Assembly (NCBI GenBank): GCA_029255685.2
Contig: CM055312.2
Coordinates: 82,342,369-82,406,368, forward strand
Direction: 5' to 3'
Origin: Silene conica
Lineage: Eukaryota > Streptophyta > Magnoliopsida > Caryophyllales > Caryophyllaceae
Length of the DNA: 64,000 bases
Shown in pieces: positions 39,001-49,428 of the stretch. The notes below the pieces were generated by a model. The model was not told the DNA's origin, made no database searches, and saw only the letters and a list, made by a program, of their open reading frames with translations. Position 1 is the first letter of the stretch, and each line of letters starts with the position of its first letter. The position numbers were made by a program, and so were the translations under genes.

Positions 39001-40664
39001 TGAACATGAGGCAGAGGAGGTGGATAGAGTTGATCGGAGATTATGATATGCAGATTGTCTACCACGAAGGCAAGGCAAATGTGGTAGCTGACGCTCTAAG
39101 TAGGAAGTCAATACATGCTTTGGATTGTGCCAGATCGAGAGGGAGGTTGTATGGTGAGCTAAGGGAGATGGGAATATTCATGATTCGGAAAGGGGACACT
39201 CTTGGTGACTTGACAGTGGAGCCTGAGTTGTATGGGGAGATTCGGGAGTTACAGCAGAACGATGAGAGAATCCAGAAGTGGCGCTTGTTGGTGGAAAATG
39301 GGAATGGTGATGTGGCATCCAAGTTCAGTATTCATACCGACGGTAGTTTGCGGTTCAGTGGGCGATGGTGTGTACCGAATGTTGAAGAGCTGAAGAAGAA
39401 GATCCTGACTGAAGCTCATGCTACTCCATATTCCGTTCACCCAGGGGGTGATAAGTTATATAAAGATCTTAAGAAGACATTCTGGTGGCCTAATATGAAG
39501 AAGGAAGTCGCAGAGTTTGTGTCGAGGTGTTTGACTTGTCAGAGAGTGAAAGGGGAGCATAAGAGACCTCAAGGGAAGGTCCAGCCATTAGATGTGCCCG
39601 AGTGGAAGTGGGAGAATATTTCGATGGACTTTATCGTGGGGTTGCCTCGAACTCAGAGGGGCAACAACACGATTTGGGTGATCGTGGATCGTTTGACTAA
39701 GTCAGCTCACTTTATCCCGATGAAAGATACCTGGAGTAAAGCTGAGTTGGCTAAGTCGTATGTTCAGAATGTGGTCAAACTGCATGGTGTACCCAAGGAT
39801 ATTGTTTCAGACCGAGACTCGAGGTTTATATCCAGATTTTGGCAGGAGTTGCAGGCTGCTTTGGGTACCCAATTGAAGATGAGTACAGCTTTTCATCCGG
39901 CTACTGATGGTCAGACTGAGCGGACGATTCAGACTCTTGAGGATATGTTGAGAGCTTGTGTACTTGAGTTCGGAGGATCTTGGGAGGACCGATTGGGGTT
40001 GATAGAGTTCTCGTATAACAACAGCTATCATGCCAGTATTGGGATGGCTCCTTTTGAGGCGTTATATGGGAGGAAGTGTCGGAGCCCTGTGTGTTGGGAT
40101 GATCGAGCTGATGTTGTGACTTTGGGGCCAGATATGATCCAGGAGATGGTGGAGCAAGTTCAGATTATTCGACAGAGAATGAGGGCCGCTCAGGATAGAC
40201 AGAAGAGTTATGCCGATCTAAAGAGGAGCGATATTTCATTTGAGGCCGGAGAGAAAGTACTACTGAAAGTCTCTCCGATGAAGGGTGTGATGAGATTCGG
40301 CAAGCGTGGTAAACTGAGTCAGAAGTTTATTGGGCCATTTGAGATCTTGGACAGAGTTGGAGAGGTGGCATATCGCTTAGCTTTGCCTCCAACCCTATCC
40401 AAGGTCCATAATGTGTTCCATGTGTCCCAGCTGAGGAAATACATGAGTGATCCCTCACATGTACTTCAGCATGAGGTGATTGAGGTAGATGAGCAGTTGG
40501 CATACATTGAGACTCCGAAAGAGATTTTGGACAGGAAAGTACGGAAGACTCGCAATGGGGAGACATGTTTGGTGAAAGTCTTGTGGTCAAATCATAATCA
40601 GGAAGAGGCTACGTGGGAGCCTGAGGCATCTATGCGGGAGCGTTATCCACATTTGTTTGATTGA
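36051..40664 (+). CDS. Gag-pol polyprotein with one in-frame stop in gag
   Basis: A single frame runs from MPPRRDN at 36051 (an earlier in-frame ATG is at 36039) to TGA at 40662-40664. It is broken only by TAA at 36486-36488, within gag between SFTMA and DMTVEVYY, so the second part reopens at 36492. Counting from 36492: CCHC knuckle [14 protein letters not shown] near residue 132, protease DSG at 277, RT FIDD at 610, RNase H YTDAS near 756, integrase HHCC zinc region from about 973 with D,D,E core ([12 protein letters not shown], then E in DGQTERTIQ), and a chromodomain-like end at 1337-1388. The chromodomain probably guides insertion through modified histones. RNase H carries an apparent 9-bp repeat (VLMLLMQNG). 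Everything but the stop looks functional. Confidence 0.93.
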
Positions 40665-40830
40665 GGTAAGTTACGCGGACGTAACTTTTCGTTAAGGGGG
40701 GTGGAATGTAACATTCTGTGATTTAATCAAGTTTTATGACATTTGCTTGGTGTTGTTTGTGTCCCAAGTCGTTCGAGTTGATTGTTTCGTCACCTAAGTG
40801 TGGTAAAACTTCGGGACGAAGTTCTTTTTA

Positions 40831-40840
40831 AGGAGGGAAG
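40831..40840 (+). other. Polypurine tract
   Basis: AGGAGGGAAG lies two bases before the 3' LTR, where plus-strand priming is expected. The preceding GGGACGAAGTTCTTTTTA word is also found before the old LTR at 43764. Confidence 0.88.
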
Positions 40841-40842
40841 AC

Positions 40843-43211
40843 TGTAATACCTCGCTTTTTAGTTCTTTTATTTTAATTTTTAGTTCTTTTATTTTAATTC
40901 ATTTGTTTTATAAGCTTACTCGTACCCGTTTTATACGAGTTGTTTTGGGCTTAGGAGAGACTCGAATTAGGGACTTGGCTACCATAGTGTAATTAGTGTA
41001 GTAAGTACTTGCTGGGATTCGAACCTAGGACCCATGGCAACACGGCCATGGGCCTCGATATGCGTGTGGAATACAAGCCCACGTTTAGAAGTTTTCAAAC
41101 TCAGCCAAACACTCACCCTGCCGCCTTATTTAAGCTCTAATCTACCCTAACCCTAGGCACGTTATTCAAGATCTCATAACACAAAAACCCAGCCGCCATA
41201 GCAGGGAAGGAGAGGAGCGTGTGTACGGTGGTTATAGGTCGTCGTAAGGTGGTTCGAATTAACCAAGAAAACCGGTATGCCACACTCGTTGCTAATTTCA
41301 GTGTTCTGCTATAGTTTTCGTCATCTAATTAATCTTTGTTAAGATCTCTGGTCCTTGCTCGTATTGTGTGATTTTTGTAGTATGATATGTAATGTTAATA
41401 TTTGTCTTAGACAGTGGTGGGCGTAGGTGGTAACGGTGACGGAAAAGGGGTGGTTGTTACGAGTCTGGGAGTGATTCTGGGTTCGTGTTTTCCTTGTGTT
41501 CACGCCTGTGTATGTTTAGTGTTTGTGTCGAGTCTGGGTTCGTACCTAGTTGGTACTGGTAATGGGTCAGGGAGTCGGATAGGAGCCCAGGGTTGGTTTT
41601 GGTGGTAGTCACAGGGGATAAGGGTGGCTGGTCATGGTGGTGTAAGGGGTTGAACAGGGGTTGTCAGGGAGTCGATTTCTTTCTGGTTTGGGTCCCTGGG
41701 TTTTGGTCCGTGTACAGGGAGAGTTGGGGGTGGTGTTACTGGTGACTCGGGGGAGGTCAGTACAGTAACACCACCGTGGTTACAGGTGGCTGTCGAGGGT
41801 GGTGTTGTTGGTGGTCGTGGTTAATTCTAGTGGTGGTTATGGTTGTCGATAAAGGGGCTGTTCAGAGGAGTCGGGGTGCGGATGTGGTTCTGGTCAGAGT
41901 TCAGGGGCTTGGGTCGTGGTTGTCGGCGGTTGTCTTAGGGTCTGGTTGTGTCGTGGTGGTTGATGGTGGTCAGTGGTGTCGGGTAGTGGTGGTGGTTGGT
42001 GTTCGAGGTGGCTGGGGTGGTCGTGCGAAGGGTTGGAAGTCACGGGTTGGCTGTTGGGTGTTTCGGGTCTTGTTGATTGTTTTATTGTCTTTATTATTAC
42101 TTTTATTATTATTATTATTATTAATTTTACTATTATTATTTTATTGTTTGGTTTGAAATGAATATTATTTATGTCAAATATATTAATATTTATGGTGAAG
42201 AATATTACTTATTAAGGAAATGATTTTGGGCATTTAATGTAAGATATGGTATTTATGCACATTTTAAATAATTTGAATTTCGAACCAAGGTTGTTTTTTT
42301 TGTAGAAGCTACTATATTTAGAAAGTTACTATTTTTAGAAGCTACTATATTTAGAAAGTTACTATTTTGGGTAACTCGGTTGTTGGGAAACTTTCTAAAT
42401 ATGGGAAGTGTCTATAAATAGAATGTGTGCATGCTATATGTGAATTAGGAAAGTATTAATTAAGGAAATACTTATTTAGGTGGAAGTTTCCGTGTGGAGC
42501 ATTTCTAGTAGCAGTTGCGCAGTAACCATTTCTTCTGCAGTTTGAGGTAGGGGAAACTACTAACGCTTGATGATGTGTAAACCGTTCATAATTGATATCA
42601 AACATGTTTGCTATATGTTATCATGTGCTCTTATATTATGCATTGATATTATACTGTGATAACGATGAGGTGATGAGATGATGGGTCTTGTGATTGGTGC
42701 GGAGATAATGGGTCTTGTGATTGGTGCGGAGTTAATGGGTCTTGTGATTGGTGTGGAGATAATGGGTCTTGTGATTGGTGCGGAGATATTGGGTCTTGTG
42801 ATTCGGAGTGGAGATGATCGACTTTCTATTCTTAGTAATATGGTTTGTTTACAGTTTTACTCTACTCAACCTCGAGGTTGACCCTGTGTATTCGTGATCA
42901 CCTGTGATGAACCAATTATTGGGGAGCAGACTGACAGGTATAAAGACTATGGGAGCATCCGGGAAGGGAGAAGCATGGACCCGGACCTGTTTAGAGTCTA
43001 GACCACGTGATAGTAGTCTATGAGTTGTACTTTTACTTTTGCCAGAACAGTTTTCTATTTGGGTTTTGTAAGAACATGTTTTGAGTTTAAATAGAATATA
43101 AAGTACTGTTTATCTTCCTTTGTATCTACTGCCTCGGGAAACCGAGATGGTAACACCTTTATTTATCTAAGGAGTCCTAGTTCAGGCCCTTAAATAAATG
43201 GGGGTGTTACA
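40843..43211 (+). repeat. 3' LTR
   Basis: The same length (2369 bp) and termini as the 5' LTR, with four substitutions seen. It is followed by the target duplication AATAG at 43212-43216. Confidence 0.97.
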
Positions 43212-43216
43212 AATAG

Positions 43217-43763
43217 TGTGTAGGTAGAAATATGTTAGTAATAATAACGATGGTAATCTGATGAGTAGAGTATGACGTGATAAAGAACGTGGTTTCATGT
43301 GTAATTTATGAAACCTATACGACCCGATAGGCTTGATAAAGAAGTATAAGGACGTTTTGTTTAGTAATAAGTATTGACTATATTGTAAGTTATGTATGAG
43401 TTGCATGCGAGTGTTAGACCGTGTCTTTGTACGCTGGTGAAATTCAAGGCGAATTTCTGTTTGAGGAGGAGTGAGTGTAACATTTCAGGAATAAGAAAAG
43501 GAAAATGAGGAATATATGATGCATAGTGAGTATGCGAATACAAAGGAACGAGTATAAGAAAAGTATGAATAAGAGGAAACGAGTTCGAGTGTTAGGAATG
43601 ATACAAAGGTTCGACGTGGATTGTGGATGAGAGTATGCGGAAGACCGCAAGGCAAGAATAAGTAAGTGCACCTTAAGGGCGAGAGGAGAATGAAGGGAAG
43701 TCGGTGAGAGAGAGACAAAGATGGCGAATTTCAGGGACAAAGTTCTTTTTAAGGAGGTGAGAT
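43217..43763 (+). mobile_element. 3' untranslated region and polypurine tract of the older LTR element
   Basis: The last 40 bases (CAGGGACAAAGTTCTTTTTAAGG, then AGGTGAGA) align with the sequence preceding the young element's 3' LTR. The minus-strand open frames at 43361-43740 are low-complexity shadows. Confidence 0.65.
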
Positions 43764-46297
43764 TATAATGCCCGTTATTTGTGAAACCCGTTGTAGTACC
43801 TTGGGAATCATGAGAGGGCCCAGAGATATTAGAAAGTCAAAGGCTGACCAGTTACGAGACCAAGTGAGGACCAGTACGAGACAAAGTGAGCTTACAGTGG
43901 ACCAAGTAGGAGAGTTAGGTAGACCGAGTGGCAGACACTAGGTCGAGTAAGCGGTTTACACGAACGAGTGCCACCGAGTGGAGATCCACTCGGCCGAGTA
44001 AGATCCACTCGATCGAGCGAAATGGCACTCGATCGAGTGGATTTGGTCATAACACGGGATAAACTTCTTTCTACCCTAAACTTTATTTCATTATTCCAAC
44101 CCTCTTCTTCTCTCTAAACTCTCTCCCATATCTCTAAAACTCTTCCAAACACATTCAATGGGTATTCAAGCTTCAATTTAGTAGGGTCGAGCAAAACCGG
44201 ATATCCAATCCAAATTTCAAAACCGGATCAGATATCCAGTTCTAAAATTTTGAATTTTGGGGATCCAGATACATTCCGAATAATTCGGAAATCCAGAAAT
44301 CCGGAATAGAATATCTGGATATCTAGATTTCGGAAACCGGATCTGATCCGTTTTACCTCTTACTTCACAGTTTTCTTTTTTTTTTGATACATCTTCATTT
44401 AAGGGGTGACATATAATTTCTTTAATCCTGTATTTCTTTGTATTTGACTCCTCTAATATCATTCAAACTGTTTTTCTCAATTGTTTTTGCTTAATAAAAT
44501 TTTCACTTCCTCAAAAATTATTATCGTAAAAAATTATCAAGCTTGTTCACGTTCACTTAGTTCTACATGAATATACCAAAGAAACAAATTACAAACACAT
44601 AATCTTGTTGATGAGCAATGACGATGACGATTGACAATTTGAGATCCGTATGTGGTGGAAAACGGTAGAGGGAGGCGAGACGAGATAGATTAGGCGGGTT
44701 TGTGTCCTTTTGTTTTCTGGTGTGATGTCTGATGTGTCGTCTATAATGACCTTTTACTTTTTTACGTTTTCTTGTTTTTTTTAATTTATTAAAATTTGGA
44801 TCGGATTCAGATATCCGATTTTTAAAAAATTACGATCCACTTCCGATCCAGTTTATTCGGAAAAAACCAGATCAGATATTTAACCGGTATCCATATATTC
44901 GTATTTCAGATCGGATTCGGAAAAAAATCGTATTGGTTTTTTTTTCTCAGGCCTACAATTTAGGATGGAAAACCTTCTCTTATGCGGTTATGCCCGATCT
45001 ATCATGGTAAGTCGATTTTAGACCTTTGTTCTTATTTTCTAGTAAACGCTAACTTTTGAGGGTTTGTGGTGGGTGATTAATTAGTAATTAGGCTATAATA
45101 TGGGTAATTAGTGAGTCTTAAAAAAGGATTTTGGATTGTATTATAGTGCAGGATGCTTGGTGACGGTATAATGTGAATGTTGTAGGATGTAACGGTCTTG
45201 CGAGACGGAATCTTGTCAGAATGGGTTTTGCTTGCGGATATGCTAAAAGGAGGTTAATTGTACTCGGTTTCAATATCGTATGCATTGCATTTAGTATGAT
45301 GTTGTTTGCCTTACATTATTAGTGTATGCGAATATGACATGATTAATGTTAATGGTTATGAAAGTAATGGTATTAGTGATGGTTAGTTGAGTAATGAAAG
45401 TAATTAACAGTTATATTGGTTGAGTCACATGGATATGAATAACTTGGAACATAAAAAATGGTAAGTTGAGCAAGAATGTTTATGTTGGTTGGTTATGTCA
45501 AATAATGAGTCGGAATTGTTGGATATGTAATGTATACGTTTGTCACATTGTTATGCATATGGGTAATGATGACAAAATATTGGTTGGTTGTTGTGGAGGA
45601 GACAAAAGGCGGTTGGGAGACCGTCTTCCGCTTGAGTTGTCTCTTAGAGCTTCCCACTCCAATATGAATGTGCACATTAATGACTCGAGTTTGGAGGAGA
45701 GTGTGTGGTTGAGACACGTAGCCTAGCAGGGGACCACGAGTCGCTCTTTGACCCGGTGTCGTGGACGTATTTGTGGCACCTTTGTGTTGTGAGTAGAGTT
45801 GGACGTGTTTTATTGGTACTCGGGATGAAGATGTTGCTTATGGGTACGACAATATGTGTTCCGGTACCGTGAGGTGAGTTGCATTGTGGTTATTAGTATC
45901 GCACATCATGGTCTTGTCGTTATTGTATTTTAATTGTATTGCATGTTTAATTATATTGAAACTGACGTGTTTGGTATCGTTTAATTGTCACCTGTTTCCG
46001 GGGTGGCCTTTGTTGATTCATATGATATTTCCAGTCATATTGGGAACATGTTATATCAGGTTGTTTTGGGTACCACACGGGAGTTGGACGAGCATCGACG
46101 ATCGCTGAGTCGTACATGATAGTTAGAGGTGTATTAGAGTCCGAGTTGTATTTTAATATTCAATTGTTTACATTTGTATAACATTTAACCTTTAATTATA
46201 ATTAAAAGAGTTCTTGATTCTATCTCCAATTTCACTACCTCAGGAAACCGAGATGACAACGCTTCGGTTATCTTGGCCGGATAACCGGAGTGTTACA
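43764..46297 (+). mobile_element. LTR of an older Tekay-like element, interrupted by a hAT element
   Basis: The start TATAATGCCCG aligns with TGTAATACC of the young LTR, its TG decayed to TA. The end CCTCAGGAAACCGAGATG..GTGTTACA matches the ends at 35500 and 2182. Removing the 774-bp hAT insert and one target copy leaves about 1750 bp. Palindromic ACTCGATCGAGT words lie at 43937-44040. No matching left LTR is in the window. The open frames at 45466-45726 and 45884-46108 are not recognised. Confidence 0.7.
44182..44955. mobile_element. Non-autonomous hAT element with 8-bp target duplication
   Basis: CAATTTAG flanks it exactly at 44174-44181 and 44956-44963. The left end TAGGGTCGAGCAAAA and the inverted right end TAGGCCTGAGAAAAA agree at 11 of 15 positions and match the usual hAT end (YAGGG.TG.GCAAA). 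The 774-bp interior has no transposase. Both subterminal regions are full of GGATAT, ATCCGGA and GATCCGGAT-like words, probably transposase-binding repeats. Confidence 0.85.
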
Positions 46298-46321
46298 ACG
46301 TCATATACGTTTTCTTATTAT

Positions 46322-46557
46322 AGAGCATGTTTGGCGGCCTAGCTTGTTAAAAAAGTTTATGTTTTTAAAGCTTAATTTTTTAAAAGTGTTTTTCAAAACT
46401 AGTATTATCAAATTGTTGTTTCTATTTTTAAGGACAAAAAGATGGTTTTTGAGTTTTTAAAAAACTACTTTTAGCTCTTCAGAAAATGACTTGTTTGACC
46501 AATTTGTGTTTTTTAACCCAAAAACACTTTTAAACGTTATGTCAAACGCACACTAAA
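46322..46557. mobile_element. MITE-like repeat, copy 1
   Basis: Homologous, in inverted orientation, to 50598-50836: both have GTTTGGC/GTTTGAC words at the edges and an AGTTTTTAAAAA/TTAAAAGTG core. The edges are inverted (GCATGTTTGGC and GTCAAACGCACAC). Confidence 0.6.
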
Positions 46558-46580
46558 TTTGAATAAACTATTTTCCTAAA

Positions 46581-46617
46581 AACACACCGGTGCAAAATTG
46601 CACGGGTTTAAAATTAG
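46581..46617 (+). mobile_element. Helitron-like 3' end
   Basis: A hairpin (CCGGTGCAAAATTGCACGGG, one mismatch) is followed by TTTAAAATTAG and T, as at 27949. The matching 5' end was not identified; the element may include the MITE-like repeat to its left. Confidence 0.5.
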
Positions 46618-46919
46618 TTTTATCTTACTCCTTAAATTTTTCCCAAAAAAGGAAGTGAGACAATAAAAGTGCGATGGAGGGAGTAATATTTTTGAACATT
46701 ACGAAATTCACCATATGTCCGTTATAGTATTCACAAATTCTCATTTATAACGAACATATTTATCGCAAGCTTATGATGAATCGAGTACTATCATGTAGGT
46801 AACTAAACAAAGGCATCATACCTAAGATATAACATTTTATTTTGTTTTATTTACTGTCAGAATACTTGATCCGTTATGAAAGGAGAGTCAGGCCCTGTTT
46901 TTTCTGTCTTATTTTCAGC

Positions 46920-47090
46920 TCGTTTCAATTCAGTTCAGCTCTATTATATTCAGTTCAGTTCAGTTCAGTTCAGTTCAGCTCAGCTCAGTTCAGTTCAGTT
47001 CAGCTCAGCTTCATTCAGTTCAGTTCAGTTCAGTTCAGCTCAGTTTCATTTAATTTATTTCAGTTCAGTTCAGCTCGACTTTATTAAGTA
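46920..47090 (+). repeat. (CAGTT/CAGCT)n repeat
   Basis: TTCAG pentamers repeat about 30 times with substitutions. A second block lies at 48315-48445 on the same strand. Open frames here are a by-product. Confidence 0.9.
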
Positions 47091-47099
47091 CATCCCACA

Positions 47100-47346
47100 T
47101 TATTATTATTATTATTATTATTATTGTTGTTGTTGTTGTTGTTGTTGTTTTTGTTATTGTTTTTTGTTATTATTATTATTATATTTATTTATTATTCTAT
47201 TTATTATTTATTATTAATAATTATTATTATGATTATTATTGTTGTTTTTTTTGTTGTTTTTATTATTTCTTCTTATTATTTTTTTTTATTATTATTATTA
47301 TTTTATGTATATTTTTATTGTTTATTATTATTATTATTATTATTAT
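47100..47346 (+). repeat. (TTA)n and (TTG)n microsatellite
   Basis: Long TTA runs, with a short TTG run near 47125. It creates leucine- and tyrosine-rich open frames that are not genes. Confidence 0.95.
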
Positions 47347-47503
47347 CAAACATGAGAGCGAGTAGAGAAAATGTAATTGAAAAGTAAAATTTGATAACAT
47401 TCAAATAATAATATTTGTTAACACAATCGAAATTCATAATCTTGAAAATATAGATATCATTAACAAAGACATCATCTATGTTGCTTCGTTATTGACTTCC
47501 GTA

Positions 47504-47985
47504 TCATCTTGATGTATGTGCTTCATTTTCGAGGTCATTATGGACACCAATATCACACCCTATTTTTTTTGCAAGTTCTTTTCGAACTTTGTCCATGAAT
47601 TTATTCCGTTCTTTATCATCCATGTTTGAATTTGTTCTTCCTTGAATACTTTGATATTGTATAAGTGTAATACCAAGTTTATGCATCCGAATGAAATTAT
47701 GAAGTGTAAAAGCAGATACGATAATTGACATTTGATATTTCATTGTCATTTGTGGCATGTTTTTTTAAACACATTCTACCTTCTGTTCAGCTGACCAAAC
47801 ACATTTCAATCGTCATCCTCAAAGATGAATGTCGATAATTAAAATGTTCAAATATTCCGCTAGGAGGTGCATGCTTATATTCAGGCACATAGTTTCTCAC
47901 GATTGGATGGCTAAGAGGAGACAAATATCCAAGTGTATTCGAGTATCCTGAATCCACCAAATAATATTTAGCTACAAATGTTTAT
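47504..47985 (-). pseudogene. PIF/Harbinger transposase remnant
   Basis: On the minus strand, about 47985-47790 reads YYLVDSGYSNTLGYLSP.. and later FNYRHSSLRMTIE, the conserved D.GY and NHRHS..R..IER blocks of HARBI1-type DDE nucleases. It then hits a stop. The frame from 47758 continues with VSAFTLHNFIRMH, the ALHN(F/Y)IR block near the C terminus of the family. The N-terminal half is missing and the frames are broken, so the protein is not functional. Confidence 0.75.
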
Positions 47986-47999
47986 ATATAAAAATAATT

Positions 48000-48125
48000 A
48001 ATGTTTAGACGTAAAATGTTTAGATAATAAAAAAAATGAAATACATGCCATATTTACCACATTTAGACGTAAAATGTTTAGTTAATAACAAAAATTATTA
48101 ATGTTTAGACGTAAAATATTCAAAT
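48000..48125. repeat. Three short copies of a TTTAGACGTAAAATGTTTAG word
   Basis: Copies begin at about 48003, 48062 and 48102. They lie inside the Harbinger element, upstream of its transposase remnant. Confidence 0.7.
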
Positions 48126-48468
48126 GTTGCTTTTATTAATTTTAAAACACGAGAAAAGAAAAAAAAAAACAAAGTCCATTAGAGTTGATCGACTACCAAA
48201 AAAACCTAAAAATTAATATTTTTTTAATATAATTGTTTTTTTAAAAAATCGAAAATTTGTATTAAGCAAACATTTTTTTATATTATTATTATAAAACTTA
48301 AGTTATTTCTATTCATTTCAGTTTCATTCAGCTCAGTTCAGTTTCGCTCGATTAAATTCAGTTCAGTTCAGTTCAATTCAGTTCAATCTAGCTCAGCTCG
48401 ATTCAGTTCAATTCAGCTTACCTCAGTCCCATTCAGTTCAGCTCTAAAAAATCAGAAAGAACAAGTCC

Positions 48469-49106
48469 TTCCTCTCGTTGTATCGTGTGCTTATGTAAAT
48501 TTAGATGCTTATGTATAAAATATGAGAATTGGAATATTATTGGTCCAATGACATGTGTACGGATGCAAGATGAAAGCGGTATGTTTTCGCCGCGTATAAG
48601 CAAACGTTTTTTCATATAAATTGTCTGTTTTTTGTTTTTCTACTTTGTTATCGTCTTCATATATTCTTGGCCGGTCCGTCCAACTTTGTTGGCTGTACAC
48701 TAACTACTCCTTTCTGTGATTATTCTCTTGCCATTAGTTACCAGTGGCTTCTTATGTCATGTTGAGACCAGAATATTAGGGCACCCGTGAATTTCAACAA
48801 TACAGTTTACTACTTCTAATTAAGCTAAAAGATGTTACTTTTATATTTACTGTAAGAATCTTTTGTACAACATCACATCCTCGGTAGAAATTTAGTTAAC
48901 TTCATTTTGACACTGAAATAAAAATAAAGGAGCGAAGAATATTTAATTTCTTGATTAAGATAATGTGCATGATCCAATAATTTATAAAACATTTCCAAAT
49001 TTAAAAGTGAATAAATGAGCGAGACATCAAAAAACAAATAAAAAAACAATTGATCGAATGGATGATGTATGCCTAAATTAATTATCTAATTTTATTCTTA
49101 TAATAT
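48469..49106. other. Intergenic sequence
   Basis: No gene or repeat structure was recognised. The minus-strand open frames at 48433-48700 have no family signature. Confidence 0.5.
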
Positions 49107-49168
49107 CACTACAAAAAAAAAGCCATTTAGCGACCAACCTTTGCGACTAATTATCGATTAGTAGTTAA
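49107..49168. mobile_element. CACTA-like terminus, truncated
   Basis: CACTACAAAAAAAA followed by GCCATTTAGCGACCAA is typical of plant CACTA/En-Spm ends. It is cut off after about 60 bp by the Helitron-like end at 49169. The other end was not found. Confidence 0.5.
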
Positions 49169-49197
49169 CTAGTGTAACACCCGTGAAAAATCACGGG
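49169..49197 (-). mobile_element. Helitron-like 3' end on the minus strand
   Basis: Read on the minus strand: hairpin CCCGTGATTTTTCACGGG, then TGTTACACTAG (CTAG at 49172-49169) and T. The element would extend to the right over the SINE at 49266; its 5' end was not identified. Confidence 0.55.
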
Positions 49198-49265
49198 ATT
49201 GTGTACACTTATTTTTAAAGACGACGAAGGAATATTCATTTCAATATATAGCAATTCTATTTAAA

Positions 49266-49428
49266 GGCAGCCCGGTGCACGATGACATCCCAGCTAGGAG
49301 GGTCCGGGGAAGGGCCCCACCACAAGGGTGTAATGGGTGCAAGCCTTCCCTTGCCATTTTGGCAAGAGGCCGCTCCCAGGGCTTGAACCCGTGACCTCAT
49401 GGTCACAAAGCAACACCTTAACCGGTGA
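49266..49428 (-). mobile_element. Au-like SINE
   Basis: The minus strand reads a tRNA-derived head (GGTTAAGGTGTTGC box A-like, then GGTTCAAGCCC box B at 49389-49379), followed by the body words CTCTTGCCAAAATGGCAAGG, CACCCATTACACCCTTGTGG and GGGGCCCTTCCCC, ending GTGCACCGGGCTGCC. This is the layout of the Au SINE family found across flowering plants. Flanking duplications are not clear. Confidence 0.85.

Larger units (their letters stand above)
33132..43211 (+). mobile_element. Full-length Ty3-type LTR retrotransposon, Tekay-like chromovirus
   Basis: This complete 10,080-bp element has LTRs of 2369 bp, a methionine-tRNA primer site, a single gag-pol frame with one internal stop, a polypurine tract and a 5-bp target duplication AATAG. 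Domain order is gag, protease, RT, RNase H, integrase, chromodomain, which defines chromoviruses. The long LTRs and the C-terminal motif ([14 protein letters not shown]) fit the Tekay/Del clade; the clade is inferred from memory of the family. I count four LTR differences (33258, 33715, 33874 and 35164 against the positions 7711 bp downstream), so insertion was recent. It sits inside an older LTR element. Confidence 0.97.
46891..48468. mobile_element. Degenerate PIF/Harbinger element
   Basis: The left end GGCCCTGTTTTTTCTG and the inverted right end GGACTTGTTCTTTCTG agree at 13 of 16 positions, a typical PIF/Harbinger terminus. It encloses a Harbinger transposase remnant and subterminal CAGTT/CAGCT repeats at both sides. 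The flanking 3-bp sequences (TCA and TTC) do not match, so the insertion site has decayed or the edge is off by a few bases. Confidence 0.65.

Noticed and set aside
47124..47387. Leucine/tyrosine-rich frames that look like membrane proteins
   Set aside because: They are translations of a TTA/TTG microsatellite.
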